35,305 nucleotides of DNA. It comes from Curtobacterium sp. MCBA15_009. GTDB taxonomy: Bacteria > Actinomycetota > Actinomycetes > Actinomycetales > Microbacteriaceae. Positions within the stretch are counted from its first letter, which is position 1. Each line of letters begins with the position of its first letter. Positions 1 through 8,248 of this stretch are shown here, piece by piece. The position numbers were made by a program, and so were the translations under genes. The DNA lies in contig NZ_MJGO01000007.1 of NCBI RefSeq assembly GCF_001864895.1, positions 838 through 36,142 on the forward strand, in the 5' to 3' direction. The notes beneath the pieces are model-generated. The model was not told the origin of the DNA. It saw only the letters and a list, made by a program, of their open reading frames with translations, and made no database searches.

Positions 1-38
1 GCGACACCCCACGAGTCGATCGACTCGTGGGGTGTCGC
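1..38. terminator. 38-bp perfect palindrome, probable terminator
   Basis: Two 19-base arms (GCGACACCCCACGAGTCGA and its exact reverse complement) meet with no spacer. It lies just past the stop of the minus-strand ctaA gene, so it would form a strong hairpin at the end of that transcript. There is no U-tract, which is normal in high-GC actinobacteria. It could also serve a plus-strand gene left of the window. Confidence 0.7.
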
Positions 39-71
39 GGAACGGTGCCGAGGGCGCGACGCGCCCGGGCG

Positions 72-1046
72 TCAGGCGTCGAGCGGTTCCCGCAGGGCGA
101 GGCGGCCGGCACTGCCCCGGGTCGAGAGCACGACGGCGGTGGTCGCGCCGACGAGCAGCCCGGCGAGCACCATGTGCGTGCCGACGAGGCCGGCCGGCAG
201 CCCCGTCCGGGCCTGCGTCAGGCCGACCGCGATCTGCAGGAACTCGACGACGAGCAGCAGGAGCGCCCACTTGCTCGACAGCCGCAGGCGCACCGCGCCG
301 ACGACGAGCACGAGGGTGAGGGCGAAGAGGGCGTAGGCCGGCCAGGCGTGCACGTGCTCCATGACCGCGGGGTCGAAGCCGGTGCGGTGCAGGCGTCCGC
401 CGTCGACCTTCTCGTCGGCGCCGGCGTGCGGGCCGCTGCCGGTGGTGAGGATGCCGACGAGCACGGTGACGACGACCGCGGCGACGGTGGCGCGGACGAC
501 GCCGGTGTACCAGGCGGGCACGAGCCGGTCGGCGGTGCGGGGACCGTGCACGGTGCGGTAGACGAGGGCCGCGGTGACGGCGGTGAGGGCGGCCGAGACC
601 ACGAAGTGCAGGCCGACCACGAACGGGTTCAGGCTCGTGAGGACGCTCAGCCCGCCGATGACGGCCTGCACCGGGATCGCGACGCCCTGGGCGAACGCGA
701 GCCAGAACAGCTCGGGCCGGGTGCGGAGCATCCGGACGACCGCCAGGAACATCGCGACGGCGACGACGACGAGCACGAACGTGAGCAGGCGGTTGCCGAA
801 CTCGATGACCCCGTGGATGCCCATCTCGGGCGTGGACACGAGCGACTCCGCGGTGCACTTCGGCCAGGTCGGGCAGCCGAGACCGGACGCGGTGAGCCGC
901 ACGAGGCCGCCGGTGCCGATCAGCAGGACCTCGACGACGAACGACGCCCATGCGAGCGCGACCACGCGAGCGTCGACCACGCGGGGGAGCGACCACCACG
1001 GCTCGGAGCGGACGTCCTGCTCGACGGGGGTTCCGACGCGTGTCAC
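72..1046 (-). CDS. ctaA: heme A synthase (CtaA/COX15 family)
   Basis: The 324-aa multi-pass membrane protein converts heme O to heme A for cytochrome aa3 oxidase. Membrane segments run through the chain. The first external loop holds GCPTWPKC (Cys58 and Cys64), matching the cysteine pair of Bacillus subtilis CtaA. Conserved histidines occur in [14 protein letters not shown] (His78), [14 protein letters not shown] and GTHMVLAG, as expected for the two heme sites. The start is GTG; the N-terminal 25 or so residues before the first membrane segment are hydrophilic. A purine stretch AGGAAGG lies about 12 bases upstream. The gene is divergent from sufB. SURF1, another oxidase assembly factor, lies 8 kb away on the same strand. 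Family assignment is firm; the exact start is less so. Confidence 0.95.
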   Translation of the reverse strand: MTRVGTPVEQDVRSEPWWSLPRVVDARVVALAWASFVVEVLLIGTGGLVRLTASGLGCPTWPKCTAESLVSTPEMGIHGVIEFGNRLLTFVLVVVAVAMFLAVVRMLRTRPELFWLAFAQGVAIPVQAVIGGLSVLTSLNPFVVGLHFVVSAALTAVTAALVYRTVHGPRTADRLVPAWYTGVVRATVAAVVVTVLVGILTTGSGPHAGADEKVDGGRLHRTGFDPAVMEHVHAWPAYALFALTLVLVVGAVRLRLSSKWALLLLVVEFLQIAVGLTQARTGLPAGLVGTHMVLAGLLVGATTAVVLSTRGSAGRLALREPLDA

Positions 1047-1064
1047 GAGGGTGGTGCCTTCCTG

Positions 1065-1091
1065 TTGTTCCGTGCAGTGAACCTGTAGGAT
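1065..1091 (+). promoter_or_regulatory. candidate suf operon promoter
   Basis: TTGTTC at 1065-1070 and TAGGAT at 1086-1091 resemble sigma70-type boxes, but the 15-base spacer is short. The leader to sufB would then be about 200 bases. It contains a small hairpin, GGCGTCCAGACGCC, near 1230. I see no obvious SufR/IscR-like operator and no regulator gene beside the operon. Weak call. Confidence 0.3.
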
Positions 1092-1297
1092 TCGAGGGTT
1101 CAGCAGCAGTCAAGTCTAGGCAGGCGCCGGCTCCGAATGAGCCGAGTTCGCCGATCACTCCACGGACTGCGTGGAACCATTGTCGTTGCGAGGGAGCAGC
1201 ACCGTGTCCGCCTGTCGGCGGTCTGCGGTGGAATGGCGTCCAGACGCCACGGGTTCACACCCGAGAACGCTGTCCGCGAGAAGGAAACGAGGAGACC

Positions 1298-2716
1298 ATG
1301 TCCGACGTGCTCATCGACCGTCCCGAGCTCGAAGGGCTCGGCCAATACGAGTTCGGCTGGTCCGACTCCGACTCGGCCGGCGCCTCCGCCCGTCGCGGTG
1401 TCTCGGACGAGGTCGTCACCGACATCTCGAACCTCAAGGGCGAGCCCGAGTGGATGCTGAAGAACCGCCTCAAGGGGTTGTCGCTCTTCGGCCGCAAGCC
1501 GATGCCGACGTGGGGTGCCGACCTGACCGGCATCGACTTCGACAACATCAAGTACTTCGTGCGCTCCACGGAGAAGCAGGCGCAGTCGTGGGAGGACCTG
1601 CCCGCCGACATCCGTGAGACCTACGAGAAGCTCGGCATCCCCGAGGCGGAGCGCCAGCGCCTCGTCGCCGGTGTCGCCGCGCAGTACGAGTCCGAGGTCG
1701 TCTACCACCAGATCCGCGAGGACCTGGAGCAGCAGGGCGTCATCTTCATGGACACCGACACGGCGCTCCGCGAGCACCCCGAGCTGTTCGAGGAGTACTT
1801 CGGCACCGTGATCCCGGCCGGCGACAACAAGTTCGCCGCGCTGAACACGGCCGTCTGGTCCGGTGGCTCGTTCGTCTACGTCCCGAAGGGCGTGCACGTC
1901 GAGATCCCGCTGCAGGCCTACTTCCGGATCAACACCGAGAACATGGGCCAGTTCGAGCGGACGCTGATCATCGCGGACGAGGACTCGTACGTCCACTACA
2001 TCGAGGGCTGCACCGCCCCGATCTACAAGTCGGACTCGCTGCACTCGGCCGTCGTCGAGATCATCGTGAAGAAGAACGCCCGCGTGCGGTACACGACGAT
2101 CCAGAACTGGTCGAACAACGTCTACAACCTCGTCACCAAGCGTGCGATCGCGCACGAGGGCGCGACGATGGAGTGGATCGACGGCAACATCGGCTCCAAG
2201 GTGACGATGAAGTACCCGTCGATCTACCTCGCCGGCGAGCACGCCAAGGGCGAGACCCTGTCGGTCGCCTTCGCCGGCCCGGGCCAGCACCAGGACGCCG
2301 GCGCGAAGATGGTCCACATGGCGCCGTACACGACGTCGTCGATCGTCTCGAAGTCGATCGCCCGCGGTGGCGGTCGTGCCGGGTACCGCGGCGAGGTCCG
2401 CGTCGACGCCAGCGCACACCACTCGGCGAACACCGTGCGCTGTGACGCGCTGCTGGTGGACACGATCAGCCGGAGCGACACCTACCCGGCGATCGACATC
2501 CGGGTCGACGACGTGCAGCTCGGTCACGAGGCCACGGTCTCGCGGGTCAGCGAGGAGCAGCTCTTCTACCTGATGTCCCGCGGCATGCCCGAGGACGAGG
2601 CGATGGCGATGATCGTGCGCGGCTTCATCGAGCCGATCGCCCGTGAGCTCCCGATGGAGTACGCACTCGAACTCAACAAGCTCATCGAGATGAGCATGGA
2701 AGGATCCGTCGGCTAG
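1298..2716 (+). CDS. sufB: Fe-S cluster assembly scaffold SufB
   Basis: SufB forms the SufBC2D scaffold on which iron-sulfur clusters are built in the cytosol. The 472-aa product starts [21 protein letters not shown] and has the family's beta-helix region (for example [19 protein letters not shown]) and the conserved cysteine in [10 protein letters not shown] (Cys382), corresponding to the cysteine important for assembly in E. coli SufB. The open frame extends upstream to 950, but ATG at 1298 has GAGGAG just before it (1289-1294), and homologues begin near this point. sufD begins directly after the stop codon, so the two are translationally close. First gene of the suf operon. Confidence 0.97.
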   Translation: MSDVLIDRPELEGLGQYEFGWSDSDSAGASARRGVSDEVVTDISNLKGEPEWMLKNRLKGLSLFGRKPMPTWGADLTGIDFDNIKYFVRSTEKQAQSWEDLPADIRETYEKLGIPEAERQRLVAGVAAQYESEVVYHQIREDLEQQGVIFMDTDTALREHPELFEEYFGTVIPAGDNKFAALNTAVWSGGSFVYVPKGVHVEIPLQAYFRINTENMGQFERTLIIADEDSYVHYIEGCTAPIYKSDSLHSAVVEIIVKKNARVRYTTIQNWSNNVYNLVTKRAIAHEGATMEWIDGNIGSKVTMKYPSIYLAGEHAKGETLSVAFAGPGQHQDAGAKMVHMAPYTTSSIVSKSIARGGGRAGYRGEVRVDASAHHSANTVRCDALLVDTISRSDTYPAIDIRVDDVQLGHEATVSRVSEEQLFYLMSRGMPEDEAMAMIVRGFIEPIARELPMEYALELNKLIEMSMEGSVG

Positions 2717-4012
2717 ATGTCCAGCACCACCCCTCCCCACATCGACCAGCCGATCGAGCCCGCGGCCCCCGCCCAGGGCGGGACCCAGCACGGCGCCGGA
2801 GCCCACTCCGACGGCGGCTGGGACGCCCCCGACAAGACCGTCCCGGTCCAGACCCGCTCCGAGCGGTTCCAGTCCGGTGACCTCGACGCGTTCCCGGCGG
2901 TCACCGGGCGCGAGGTGAACTGGAAGTTCGCGCCGCTCGCGAAGCTCCAGCCGCTGCTCGACGGCGGACTCGACGGGTCCGCCTACCCGTACCTCGCGCG
3001 CCAGTCCGACGGTGCCGACGTGGACTGGGGTCGCAGCGACGACCCCCGCGTCGGTTCCGCCGGGCTCCCCGAGGACCGCGCCGCCGCGGCGGCCTGGTCC
3101 GCGCGGGACGCGGTGCTCGCGGTCACGATCACGGCCACCGACGCGAACGAGTTCATCACGCTGACCCGTTCGGACTTCGGTTCCCAGCCCCGCGCGGCGC
3201 ACACGGTGATCACCGCCGAGCCGCACGCGCAGGGCATCGTCGTCCTCGACAACCGGGGTTCCGCGCTCCTCACCGAGAACGTCGAGATCGTCGTGCAGGA
3301 CGGCGCGCGGCTGACGGTCGTCAGCGTGCAGGACTGGGACGACGACGCGGTGCACGTCGCGACCCACTTCGCCGAGGTCGGCCGCGACGCCTTCCTCAAG
3401 CACGTCGTGGTCTCGCTCGGCGGCGACGTCGTCCGGGTCAACCCCTCGACGCACCTCGGTGCCCAGGGCGCCGACACCGAGATGTACGGCGTCTACTTCG
3501 CCGACGCGGGTCAGTACATCGAGCAGCAGGTCTACGTGAACCACGACGCGCCGAACACGCGCGGTCGGGTCAACTACAAGGGCGCGCTGCAGGGCCAGGG
3601 GGCGCACACCGTCTGGATCGGCGACGTCCTGATCGGGCGCGCCGGCGACGGCACCGACTCGTACGAGCAGAACCGCAACCTCGTGCTGACGGACGGCACC
3701 CGCGCCGACAGCATCCCGAACCTCGAGATCGAGACGGGCAACATCGAGGGCGCCGGCCACGCGAGCGCGACCGGGCGCTTCGACGACGAGCAGCTGTTCT
3801 ACCTGCAGGCCCGCGGGATCCCGGAGGAAGAGGCCCGTCGCCTCGTCGTGCTCGGCTTCCTGGTCGAGATCATCCAGAAGATCGGCGCGCCCGAGCTCGA
3901 GGAACGTCTCATCGCCGCCGTCGAGCAGGAGCTGGCGGAGGGCCGTTCGGTCATCGCGGCACCCGCTGAGCCCACCGACGCTGCGTCCGAGAACACCGAG
4001 GCGACCGCCTGA
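2717..4012 (+). CDS. sufD: Fe-S cluster assembly protein SufD
   Basis: The 431-aa SufD pairs with SufB and two SufC ATPases in the SufBC2D complex. The C-terminal half carries the SufB/SufD core, for example IEQQVYVNHDAPNTRG, VWIGDVLIGRAGDGTDSYEQNRNL and the end motif DDEQLFYLQARGIPEEEARRL, which parallels the same stretch in SufB ([17 protein letters not shown]). The N-terminal 40 residues and the last 30 are Pro/Ala/Glu-rich and poorly conserved. The ATG follows the sufB stop with no gap, and the stop overlaps the ferredoxin start by one base (TGATG), indicating coupled translation. Confidence 0.96.
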   Translation: MSSTTPPHIDQPIEPAAPAQGGTQHGAGAHSDGGWDAPDKTVPVQTRSERFQSGDLDAFPAVTGREVNWKFAPLAKLQPLLDGGLDGSAYPYLARQSDGADVDWGRSDDPRVGSAGLPEDRAAAAAWSARDAVLAVTITATDANEFITLTRSDFGSQPRAAHTVITAEPHAQGIVVLDNRGSALLTENVEIVVQDGARLTVVSVQDWDDDAVHVATHFAEVGRDAFLKHVVVSLGGDVVRVNPSTHLGAQGADTEMYGVYFADAGQYIEQQVYVNHDAPNTRGRVNYKGALQGQGAHTVWIGDVLIGRAGDGTDSYEQNRNLVLTDGTRADSIPNLEIETGNIEGAGHASATGRFDDEQLFYLQARGIPEEEARRLVVLGFLVEIIQKIGAPELEERLIAAVEQELAEGRSVIAAPAEPTDAASENTEATA

Positions 4013-4338
4013 TGGCCGAGAAGGTCTGCGCCGAAGCCGACATCGCGGTGGACAGCCCGATGCGGGTCGTCGTCGGCGGTACGGCCGTCGCCATCGTGAA
4101 GGACTCCGCCGGCACAGTCCACGCGATCGGCGACACCTGCACGCACGGCGACATTTCGCTCGCCGAGGGGTTCGTCGAGGGCGACTCGCTCGAGTGCTGG
4201 GCCCACGGGTCCCGCTTCTCACTGACCACCGGCAAGCCGCAGAACTTCCCGGCCTACGAGCCGGTCCCGGTCTTCCGGGTCGAGGTCCGCGACGGCGACG
4301 TCTACGTCGACGTCCAGGACGTCGTCCCGGTCGACTGA
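4012..4338 (+). CDS. Rieske-type non-heme iron ferredoxin in the suf operon
   Basis: This 108-aa soluble protein has the Rieske [2Fe-2S] ligand pattern Cys-x-His (CTHGDISL, Cys43 and His45) and Cys-x2-His (CWAHGSRF, Cys62 and His65). Size and motif match small bacterial Rieske ferredoxins of the NirD/biphenyl-dioxygenase ferredoxin type. It lacks a membrane anchor, so it is not the bc1 Rieske protein. The ATG overlaps the sufD stop by one base. Its place between sufD and sufC suggests that it feeds electrons to cluster assembly or is an early client of it; that role is inference. The arrangement is common in actinobacteria. Confidence 0.93.
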   Translation: MAEKVCAEADIAVDSPMRVVVGGTAVAIVKDSAGTVHAIGDTCTHGDISLAEGFVEGDSLECWAHGSRFSLTTGKPQNFPAYEPVPVFRVEVRDGDVYVDVQDVVPVD

Positions 4339-4393
4339 GCCCCCACACTTCCCGCGGCTGACGCCGCACCACAGCTGCAACCGAAGGAACGCA

Positions 4394-5167
4394 ATGTCCA
4401 CTCTGGAAATCCGTGACCTCAAGGTCTCGATCGACACCGATCAGGGCACGAAGGACATCCTCAAGGGTGTCGACCTCACCATCAACGAGGGCGAGATCCA
4501 CGCGATCATGGGGCCGAACGGCTCCGGCAAGTCGACCCTCGCGTACACGATCGCCGGGCACCCCCGCTACAACGTGGTCGGCGGCTCGATCACGCTCGAC
4601 GGCCAGGACGTCCTCGCGATGAGCGTCGACGAGCGTGCCCGTGCGGGCATGTTCCTCGCCATGCAGTACCCGGTCGAGATCCCCGGCGTGACGGTGTCGA
4701 ACTTCCTCCGCACCGCCAAGACGGCGATCGACGGCGAGGCCCCGGCCCTGCGCGGCTGGATCAAGGAGCTCCGCCAGTCGATGGCCGACCTCAAGATGGA
4801 CTCGTCGTTCGCCGAGCGCAACGTCAACGAGGGCTTCTCCGGCGGCGAGAAGAAGCGCCACGAGATCATGCAGCTCGAGCTCCTCAAGCCGAAGTTCGCC
4901 GTCCTCGACGAGACCGACTCCGGCCTGGACGTCGACGCGCTGAAGATCGTGTCCGAGGGCGTCAACCGCGCCAAGGCCGCCACCGGCCTCGGCGTGCTGC
5001 TCATCACGCACTACACGCGCATCCTCCGCTACATCAAGCCGGACTTCGTGCACGTCTTCGTCGCCGGCAAGGTCGCGGAGCAGGGCGGCCCGGAGCTCGC
5101 CGAGCGCCTCGAGAACGAGGGCTACGACCGCTACGTGCAGGCCGCGGCCGCCGAGGTGCAGGCCTGA
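4394..5167 (+). CDS. sufC: Fe-S assembly ATPase SufC
   Basis: The 257-aa ABC-type ATPase powers the SufBC2D scaffold. Walker A is GPNGSGKS (residues 40-47), the signature is FSGGEKKRHEIMQ, and Walker B with the catalytic glutamate is FAVLDETDSGLD, including the SufC-typical DETDSGLD; the switch histidine is in LLITHYTR. There are no membrane segments and no transporter partner. AAGGA lies about 7 bases before the ATG. A 55-base gap separates it from the ferredoxin gene, and its stop overlaps the next start (TGATGA region), so the operon continues downstream. Confidence 0.97.
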   Translation: MSTLEIRDLKVSIDTDQGTKDILKGVDLTINEGEIHAIMGPNGSGKSTLAYTIAGHPRYNVVGGSITLDGQDVLAMSVDERARAGMFLAMQYPVEIPGVTVSNFLRTAKTAIDGEAPALRGWIKELRQSMADLKMDSSFAERNVNEGFSGGEKKRHEIMQLELLKPKFAVLDETDSGLDVDALKIVSEGVNRAKAATGLGVLLITHYTRILRYIKPDFVHVFVAGKVAEQGGPELAERLENEGYDRYVQAAAAEVQA

Positions 5168-5496
5168 TGATCGCCGCACTGGCACCCGAGAAGTTCGACG
5201 AGGTCGTCGAGGGCCTCAAGGAGGTCCAGGACCCGGAGCTCGGCGTCAACATCGTCGACCTCGGGCTCATCTACGACCTCGCCTGGGACGACGACGCGAA
5301 CGCGCTCGTCATCAGCATGACGCTCACGAGCGCCGGCTGCCCGCTGACCGACGTCATCGAGGGCGACACCGCGAACGCCCTCGACGGCATCGTGGACGCG
5401 TTCCGCATCAACTGGGTCTGGATGCCGCCGTGGGGTCCGGAGCGGATCACCGACGACGGGCGCGAGATGATGCGCGCCCTCGGGTTCGCGATCTAG
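5167..5496 (+). CDS. DUF59/MIP18-type metal-sulfur cluster factor (SufT/PaaD-like)
   Basis: The 109-aa protein belongs to the DUF59 family, whose members help mature iron-sulfur proteins. It has the family marks DPELGVNIVDLGLIYDL, MTLTSAGCPLTD with the single conserved cysteine, and a C-terminal WMPPWGPERITDDGREMMRALGF. It is the last gene of the suf operon; its ATG overlaps the sufC stop region. Cysteine desulfurase SufS and the sulfur carrier SufU, which follow sufC in many actinobacteria, are missing between sufC and this gene, so they must be elsewhere if present. A very strong palindrome follows 13 bases after the stop. Confidence 0.92.
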   Translation: MIAALAPEKFDEVVEGLKEVQDPELGVNIVDLGLIYDLAWDDDANALVISMTLTSAGCPLTDVIEGDTANALDGIVDAFRINWVWMPPWGPERITDDGREMMRALGFAI

Positions 5497-5509
5497 TCGC
5501 GACCCACCG

Positions 5510-5555
5510 ACGGACGGGAGGCGCGGTGCCAGCTGGCACCGCGCCTCCCGTCCGT
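5510..5555 (+). terminator. suf operon terminator, 46-bp perfect palindrome
   Basis: Two 23-base arms, beginning ACGGACGGGAGGCGCGGTG and pairing fully with 5533-5555, meet without a spacer. Position right after the last suf gene indicates a terminator. The outer stem GACGGACGGGAGGC recurs in the hairpin after the ABC-F gene at 8201-8248. Confidence 0.85.
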
Positions 5556-5820
5556 TCGTCGGTGCGTCACGCGCGGGGCGCGCCGCCGAGGTCGCGCAAT
5601 CTGTCGCTCGCGACGCGATCTGGCGGCACTTCGTGCGACCTCGGCGAACCGCCGGCGGCGGTTCTTGCGACCTCGGCACCCGGCCGTACGCGCGCTGCGC
5701 GCTGGGCGCGCCGCCGAGGTCGCGCAATCTGTCGCTCGCGACGCGATCCGGCGGCACTTCGTGCGACCTCGGCGAACTGCTCGCGGCGTGTCCTGCGACC
5801 TCGGCGCCCGTGCGCAGAAC
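5556..5820. repeat. two-unit intergenic repeat with inverted ends
   Basis: No credible gene is seen here. A 66-base block occurs at 5581-5646 and again at 5709-5774 with one mismatch (T/C). Each block begins with CGCCGAGGTCGC and ends near GCGACCTCGGCG, so it is an inverted repeat with 12-base arms (5581-5592 with 5632-5643; 5709-5720 with 5760-5771). Each is followed by a further copy of GCGACCTCGGC (5664-5674 and 5792-5803). The unit spacing is 128 bases. The form suggests a REP- or MITE-like non-coding element; it lies between the suf terminator and the bioY terminator. Confidence 0.8.
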
Positions 5821-5847
5821 GGCCCCGCACCGAACCGGTGCGGGGCC
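5821..5847 (-). terminator. bioY terminator hairpin
   Basis: Twelve-base perfect arms (GGCCCCGCACCG at 5821-5832 with 5836-5847) enclose a 3-base loop, 13 bases past the bioY stop codon. Confidence 0.75.
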
Positions 5848-5860
5848 GTCGTCGGCACGC

Positions 5861-6460
5861 TCAGCGGCGCCCGAGCGCCTTCCACGCGAGCGGCAGGACG
5901 CCGGCGGCGATGAGGGCCTTGGCGATGCCACCGACGACGAACGGGTACAGGCCGGCGGCGAGCACCGACTGGACGTCGTTCGGGGCGCCGAGCTGGCCGA
6001 GCGCCACGGCGAGCCAGGGGAGGCCGGTCACGAACGGGACGGCGCTGGCGAGCAGCATCGCGACCGCTGCGCGACCGACGTGACGGTCCCAGTCGCGGCG
6101 CGCGAGCCAGCCGACGAGCCCGGCGGCCGGGATGAAGCCGATGACGTACCCGAAGCTCGGCAGGGCGAGTGCCTGCAGGCCGCCCTGCATGTCGGCGAAG
6201 AACGGGGCGCCTGCGAGTCCGGCGACTGCGTAGACGAGCAGCGAGAGCATGCCGCGGCGTGCGCCGAGCGTCGCGCCGACGAGCACGACGGCGAGCGTCT
6301 GCCCGGTGATCGGGACCGGCCACATCGGGACCTCGAGCTGTGCCATCGCGGCGGTGAAGAGCGCTCCGCCGGCGACCAGGGCGGCGTTCGTGGCCAGGCC
6401 GTGCGACCGGAGACGGTCGGCGAGGACTGCGCGGGGAGCGAACCCGGTGGCGTTCGTCAT
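5861..6460 (-). CDS. bioY: biotin transporter S-component BioY
   Basis: BioY is the substrate-binding membrane subunit of ECF-type biotin uptake. The 199-aa protein has about six hydrophobic segments and BioY marks: LEVPMWPVPITGQTLAVVLVGATLG near residues 42-66, GAPFFAD, and LPSFGYVIGFIPAA. ATG at 6460 was chosen because TAGGAGA lies 5-6 bases upstream and the N-terminus is typical; the open frame continues upstream but reads as non-coding. BioM/BioN (ATPase and T component) are not adjacent, so it acts alone or with a shared ECF module located elsewhere. No BirA site is recognised. Divergent from the ABC-F gene. Confidence 0.93.
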   Translation of the reverse strand: MTNATGFAPRAVLADRLRSHGLATNAALVAGGALFTAAMAQLEVPMWPVPITGQTLAVVLVGATLGARRGMLSLLVYAVAGLAGAPFFADMQGGLQALALPSFGYVIGFIPAAGLVGWLARRDWDRHVGRAAVAMLLASAVPFVTGLPWLAVALGQLGAPNDVQSVLAAGLYPFVVGGIAKALIAAGVLPLAWKALGRR

Positions 6461-6482
6461 GGATTCTCCTAGAATGGACTGC

Positions 6483-6513
6483 TGGTCCCGTTCGGGACCA
6501 TCGGTCCCGTCAG
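6483..6513. promoter_or_regulatory. palindrome in the bioY/ABC-F divergent region
   Basis: TGGTCCCGTTCGGGACCA (6483-6500) is an inverted repeat with perfect 8-base arms and a 2-base centre, followed by another half site, CGGTCCCG, at 6502-6509. It sits between the starts of two divergent genes, which fits an operator or a hairpin in the ABC-F leader. No regulator can be named. Confidence 0.5.
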
Positions 6514-6575
6514 CGTAGCGGTGCACCTCCCGCACACGTCGTTGTGCAAAACCACCAACTGATTGGACGTCCACT

Positions 6576-8174
6576 GTGCTTGCCGTGCACGAACTCGAGA
6601 TCCGCGTCGGAGCTCGTCTCCTCATGGAGGACGTCTCCTTCCGTGTCGAGAAGGGCGACAAGATCGGACTCGTCGGCCGCAACGGCGCGGGGAAGACGAC
6701 GATGACCAAGGCCCTGGCCGGGGAGACCCAGCCCACGGACGGCAAGATCGAGCGCGGTGGCGAGATCGGCTACCTGCCGCAGGACCCGCGCTCCGGCGAC
6801 CCGGAGGAGACCGCCCGCAAGCGCATCCTCGATGCTCGCGGGCTCGGTGAGCTCGTCGAGGGCATCCGCCTCGCGACGCTCGACATGGCGAGCGACGACG
6901 CGGCCGTGGCCGAGAAGGCGATGCGCCGCTACAGCCGTCTCGACGACCAGTTCAACGCGCTCGGCGGCTACGCGGCCGAGGCCGAGGCCGCGTCGATCGC
7001 CTCGAACCTCAAGCTGCCGGACCGCATCCTCGACCAGCAGCTGAAGACCCTGTCCGGTGGCCAGCGTCGACGCATCGAGCTCGCCCGGATCCTGTTCTCG
7101 GACGCCGAGACGATGATCCTCGACGAGCCGACCAACCACCTCGACGCCGACTCGGTCGTCTGGCTGCGCGAGCACCTGAAGACCTACCCCGGCGGCGTCA
7201 TCATCATCTCCCACGACGTCGAACTCGTGGACGAGGTCGTCAACCGCGTGTTCTACCTCGACGCGAACCGGCAGACCATCGACATCTACAACATGGGCTG
7301 GAAGCTCTACCAGCGGCAGCGCGTCGCCGACGAGGAGCGCCGCCGCAAGGAGCGCGCGGGCGCCGAGAAGAAGGCCGCCACGCTCAAGGACCAGGCCGCC
7401 CGCTTCGGCGCCAAGGCGTCGAAGGCAGCCGCAGCGCACCAGATGGTCGCGCGCGCCGACAAGCTGCTCGCCGGCCTCGAGGACGAGCGCGTCGCCGACC
7501 GTGTCGCGAAGATCCGCTTCCCGACGCCCGCCCCGTGCGGCCGAACGCCGCTCATGGCCGAGGGGCTGTCGAAGTCCTACGGGTCGCTCGAGATCTTCGC
7601 GGGCGTCGACCTGGCGATCGACCGCGGCTCGCGCGTCGTGATCCTCGGCTTCAACGGCGCGGGCAAGACGACGCTGCTGCGGATCCTGGCGGGCGCTGAC
7701 CTGCCCGACACCGGCGAGATCCAGCCCGGCCACGGCCTGCGCATCGGCTACTACGCGCAGGAGCACGAGAACATCGACGTCAACCGCACCGTGATCGAGA
7801 ACATGGTGTCGGCGTCGACCGACCTCAACGAGACCGAGGCCCGTCGCGTGCTCGGGTCATTCCTGTTCACCGGCGACGACGGCTACAAGAAGGCCGGTGT
7901 CCTCTCCGGCGGCGAGAAGACCCGACTGTCGCTCGCGATGATCGTGGTTTCGGGCGCGAACGTCCTGCTGCTCGACGAGCCGACGAACAACCTGGACCCG
8001 GCGTCGCGCGAGGAGATCCTCAACGCCCTCGCCGGCTTCGAGGGCGCGGTCGTCCTGGTGTCCCACGACGCCGGCGCGGTCGAGGCGCTCAACCCCGAGC
8101 GCGTGCTGCTCCTGCCGGACGGCACCGAGGACCACTGGAACAAGGACTACGCGGAGCTCATCGAGCTCGCCTAG
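6576..8174 (+). CDS. ABC-F family ribosome-associated ATPase
   Basis: The 532-aa protein has two ABC ATPase domains in one chain and no membrane segments, the layout of ABC-F translation factors. Walker A motifs are GRNGAGKT (34-41) and GFNGAGKT (about 358-365); signatures are LSGGQRRRIELAR and LSGGEKTRLSLAM; Walker B regions are MILDEPTNHLD and LLLDEPTNNLD. Between them is a basic, Ala/Lys/Arg-rich linker (about residues 245-320) like the interdomain arm that reaches the ribosome. It resembles mycobacterial Rv1473-like proteins more than EttA. The start is GTG with only a weak purine tract upstream. Whether it gives antibiotic protection or a housekeeping role cannot be told from sequence. 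Confidence 0.93.
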   Translation: MLAVHELEIRVGARLLMEDVSFRVEKGDKIGLVGRNGAGKTTMTKALAGETQPTDGKIERGGEIGYLPQDPRSGDPEETARKRILDARGLGELVEGIRLATLDMASDDAAVAEKAMRRYSRLDDQFNALGGYAAEAEAASIASNLKLPDRILDQQLKTLSGGQRRRIELARILFSDAETMILDEPTNHLDADSVVWLREHLKTYPGGVIIISHDVELVDEVVNRVFYLDANRQTIDIYNMGWKLYQRQRVADEERRRKERAGAEKKAATLKDQAARFGAKASKAAAAHQMVARADKLLAGLEDERVADRVAKIRFPTPAPCGRTPLMAEGLSKSYGSLEIFAGVDLAIDRGSRVVILGFNGAGKTTLLRILAGADLPDTGEIQPGHGLRIGYYAQEHENIDVNRTVIENMVSASTDLNETEARRVLGSFLFTGDDGYKKAGVLSGGEKTRLSLAMIVVSGANVLLLDEPTNNLDPASREEILNALAGFEGAVVLVSHDAGAVEALNPERVLLLPDGTEDHWNKDYAELIELA

Positions 8175-8200
8175 GCGCGTTGGTCTGGTGGGACCGGCTT

Positions 8201-8248
8201 GACGGACGGGAGGCCCGTGGCGAGATCGCCGCGGGCCTCCCGTCCGTC
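8201..8248 (+). terminator. ABC-F gene terminator
   Basis: A 17-base perfect outer stem (GACGGACGGGAGGCCCG at 8201-8217 with 8232-8248) continues into an inner GGCGA/TCGCC stem. It lies 26 bases after the stop and shares its outer stem with the suf terminator. Confidence 0.85.

Noticed and set aside
1..38. recombination or attachment site
   Set aside because: The perfect palindrome lies at a gene end with no integrase or tRNA nearby, so a terminator is the simpler reading.
1100..5185. 1361-aa open frame antisense to the suf operon
   Set aside because: High-GC codon bias keeps the opposite strand open. The product is low-complexity and the plus strand encodes clear SufB, SufD and SufC.
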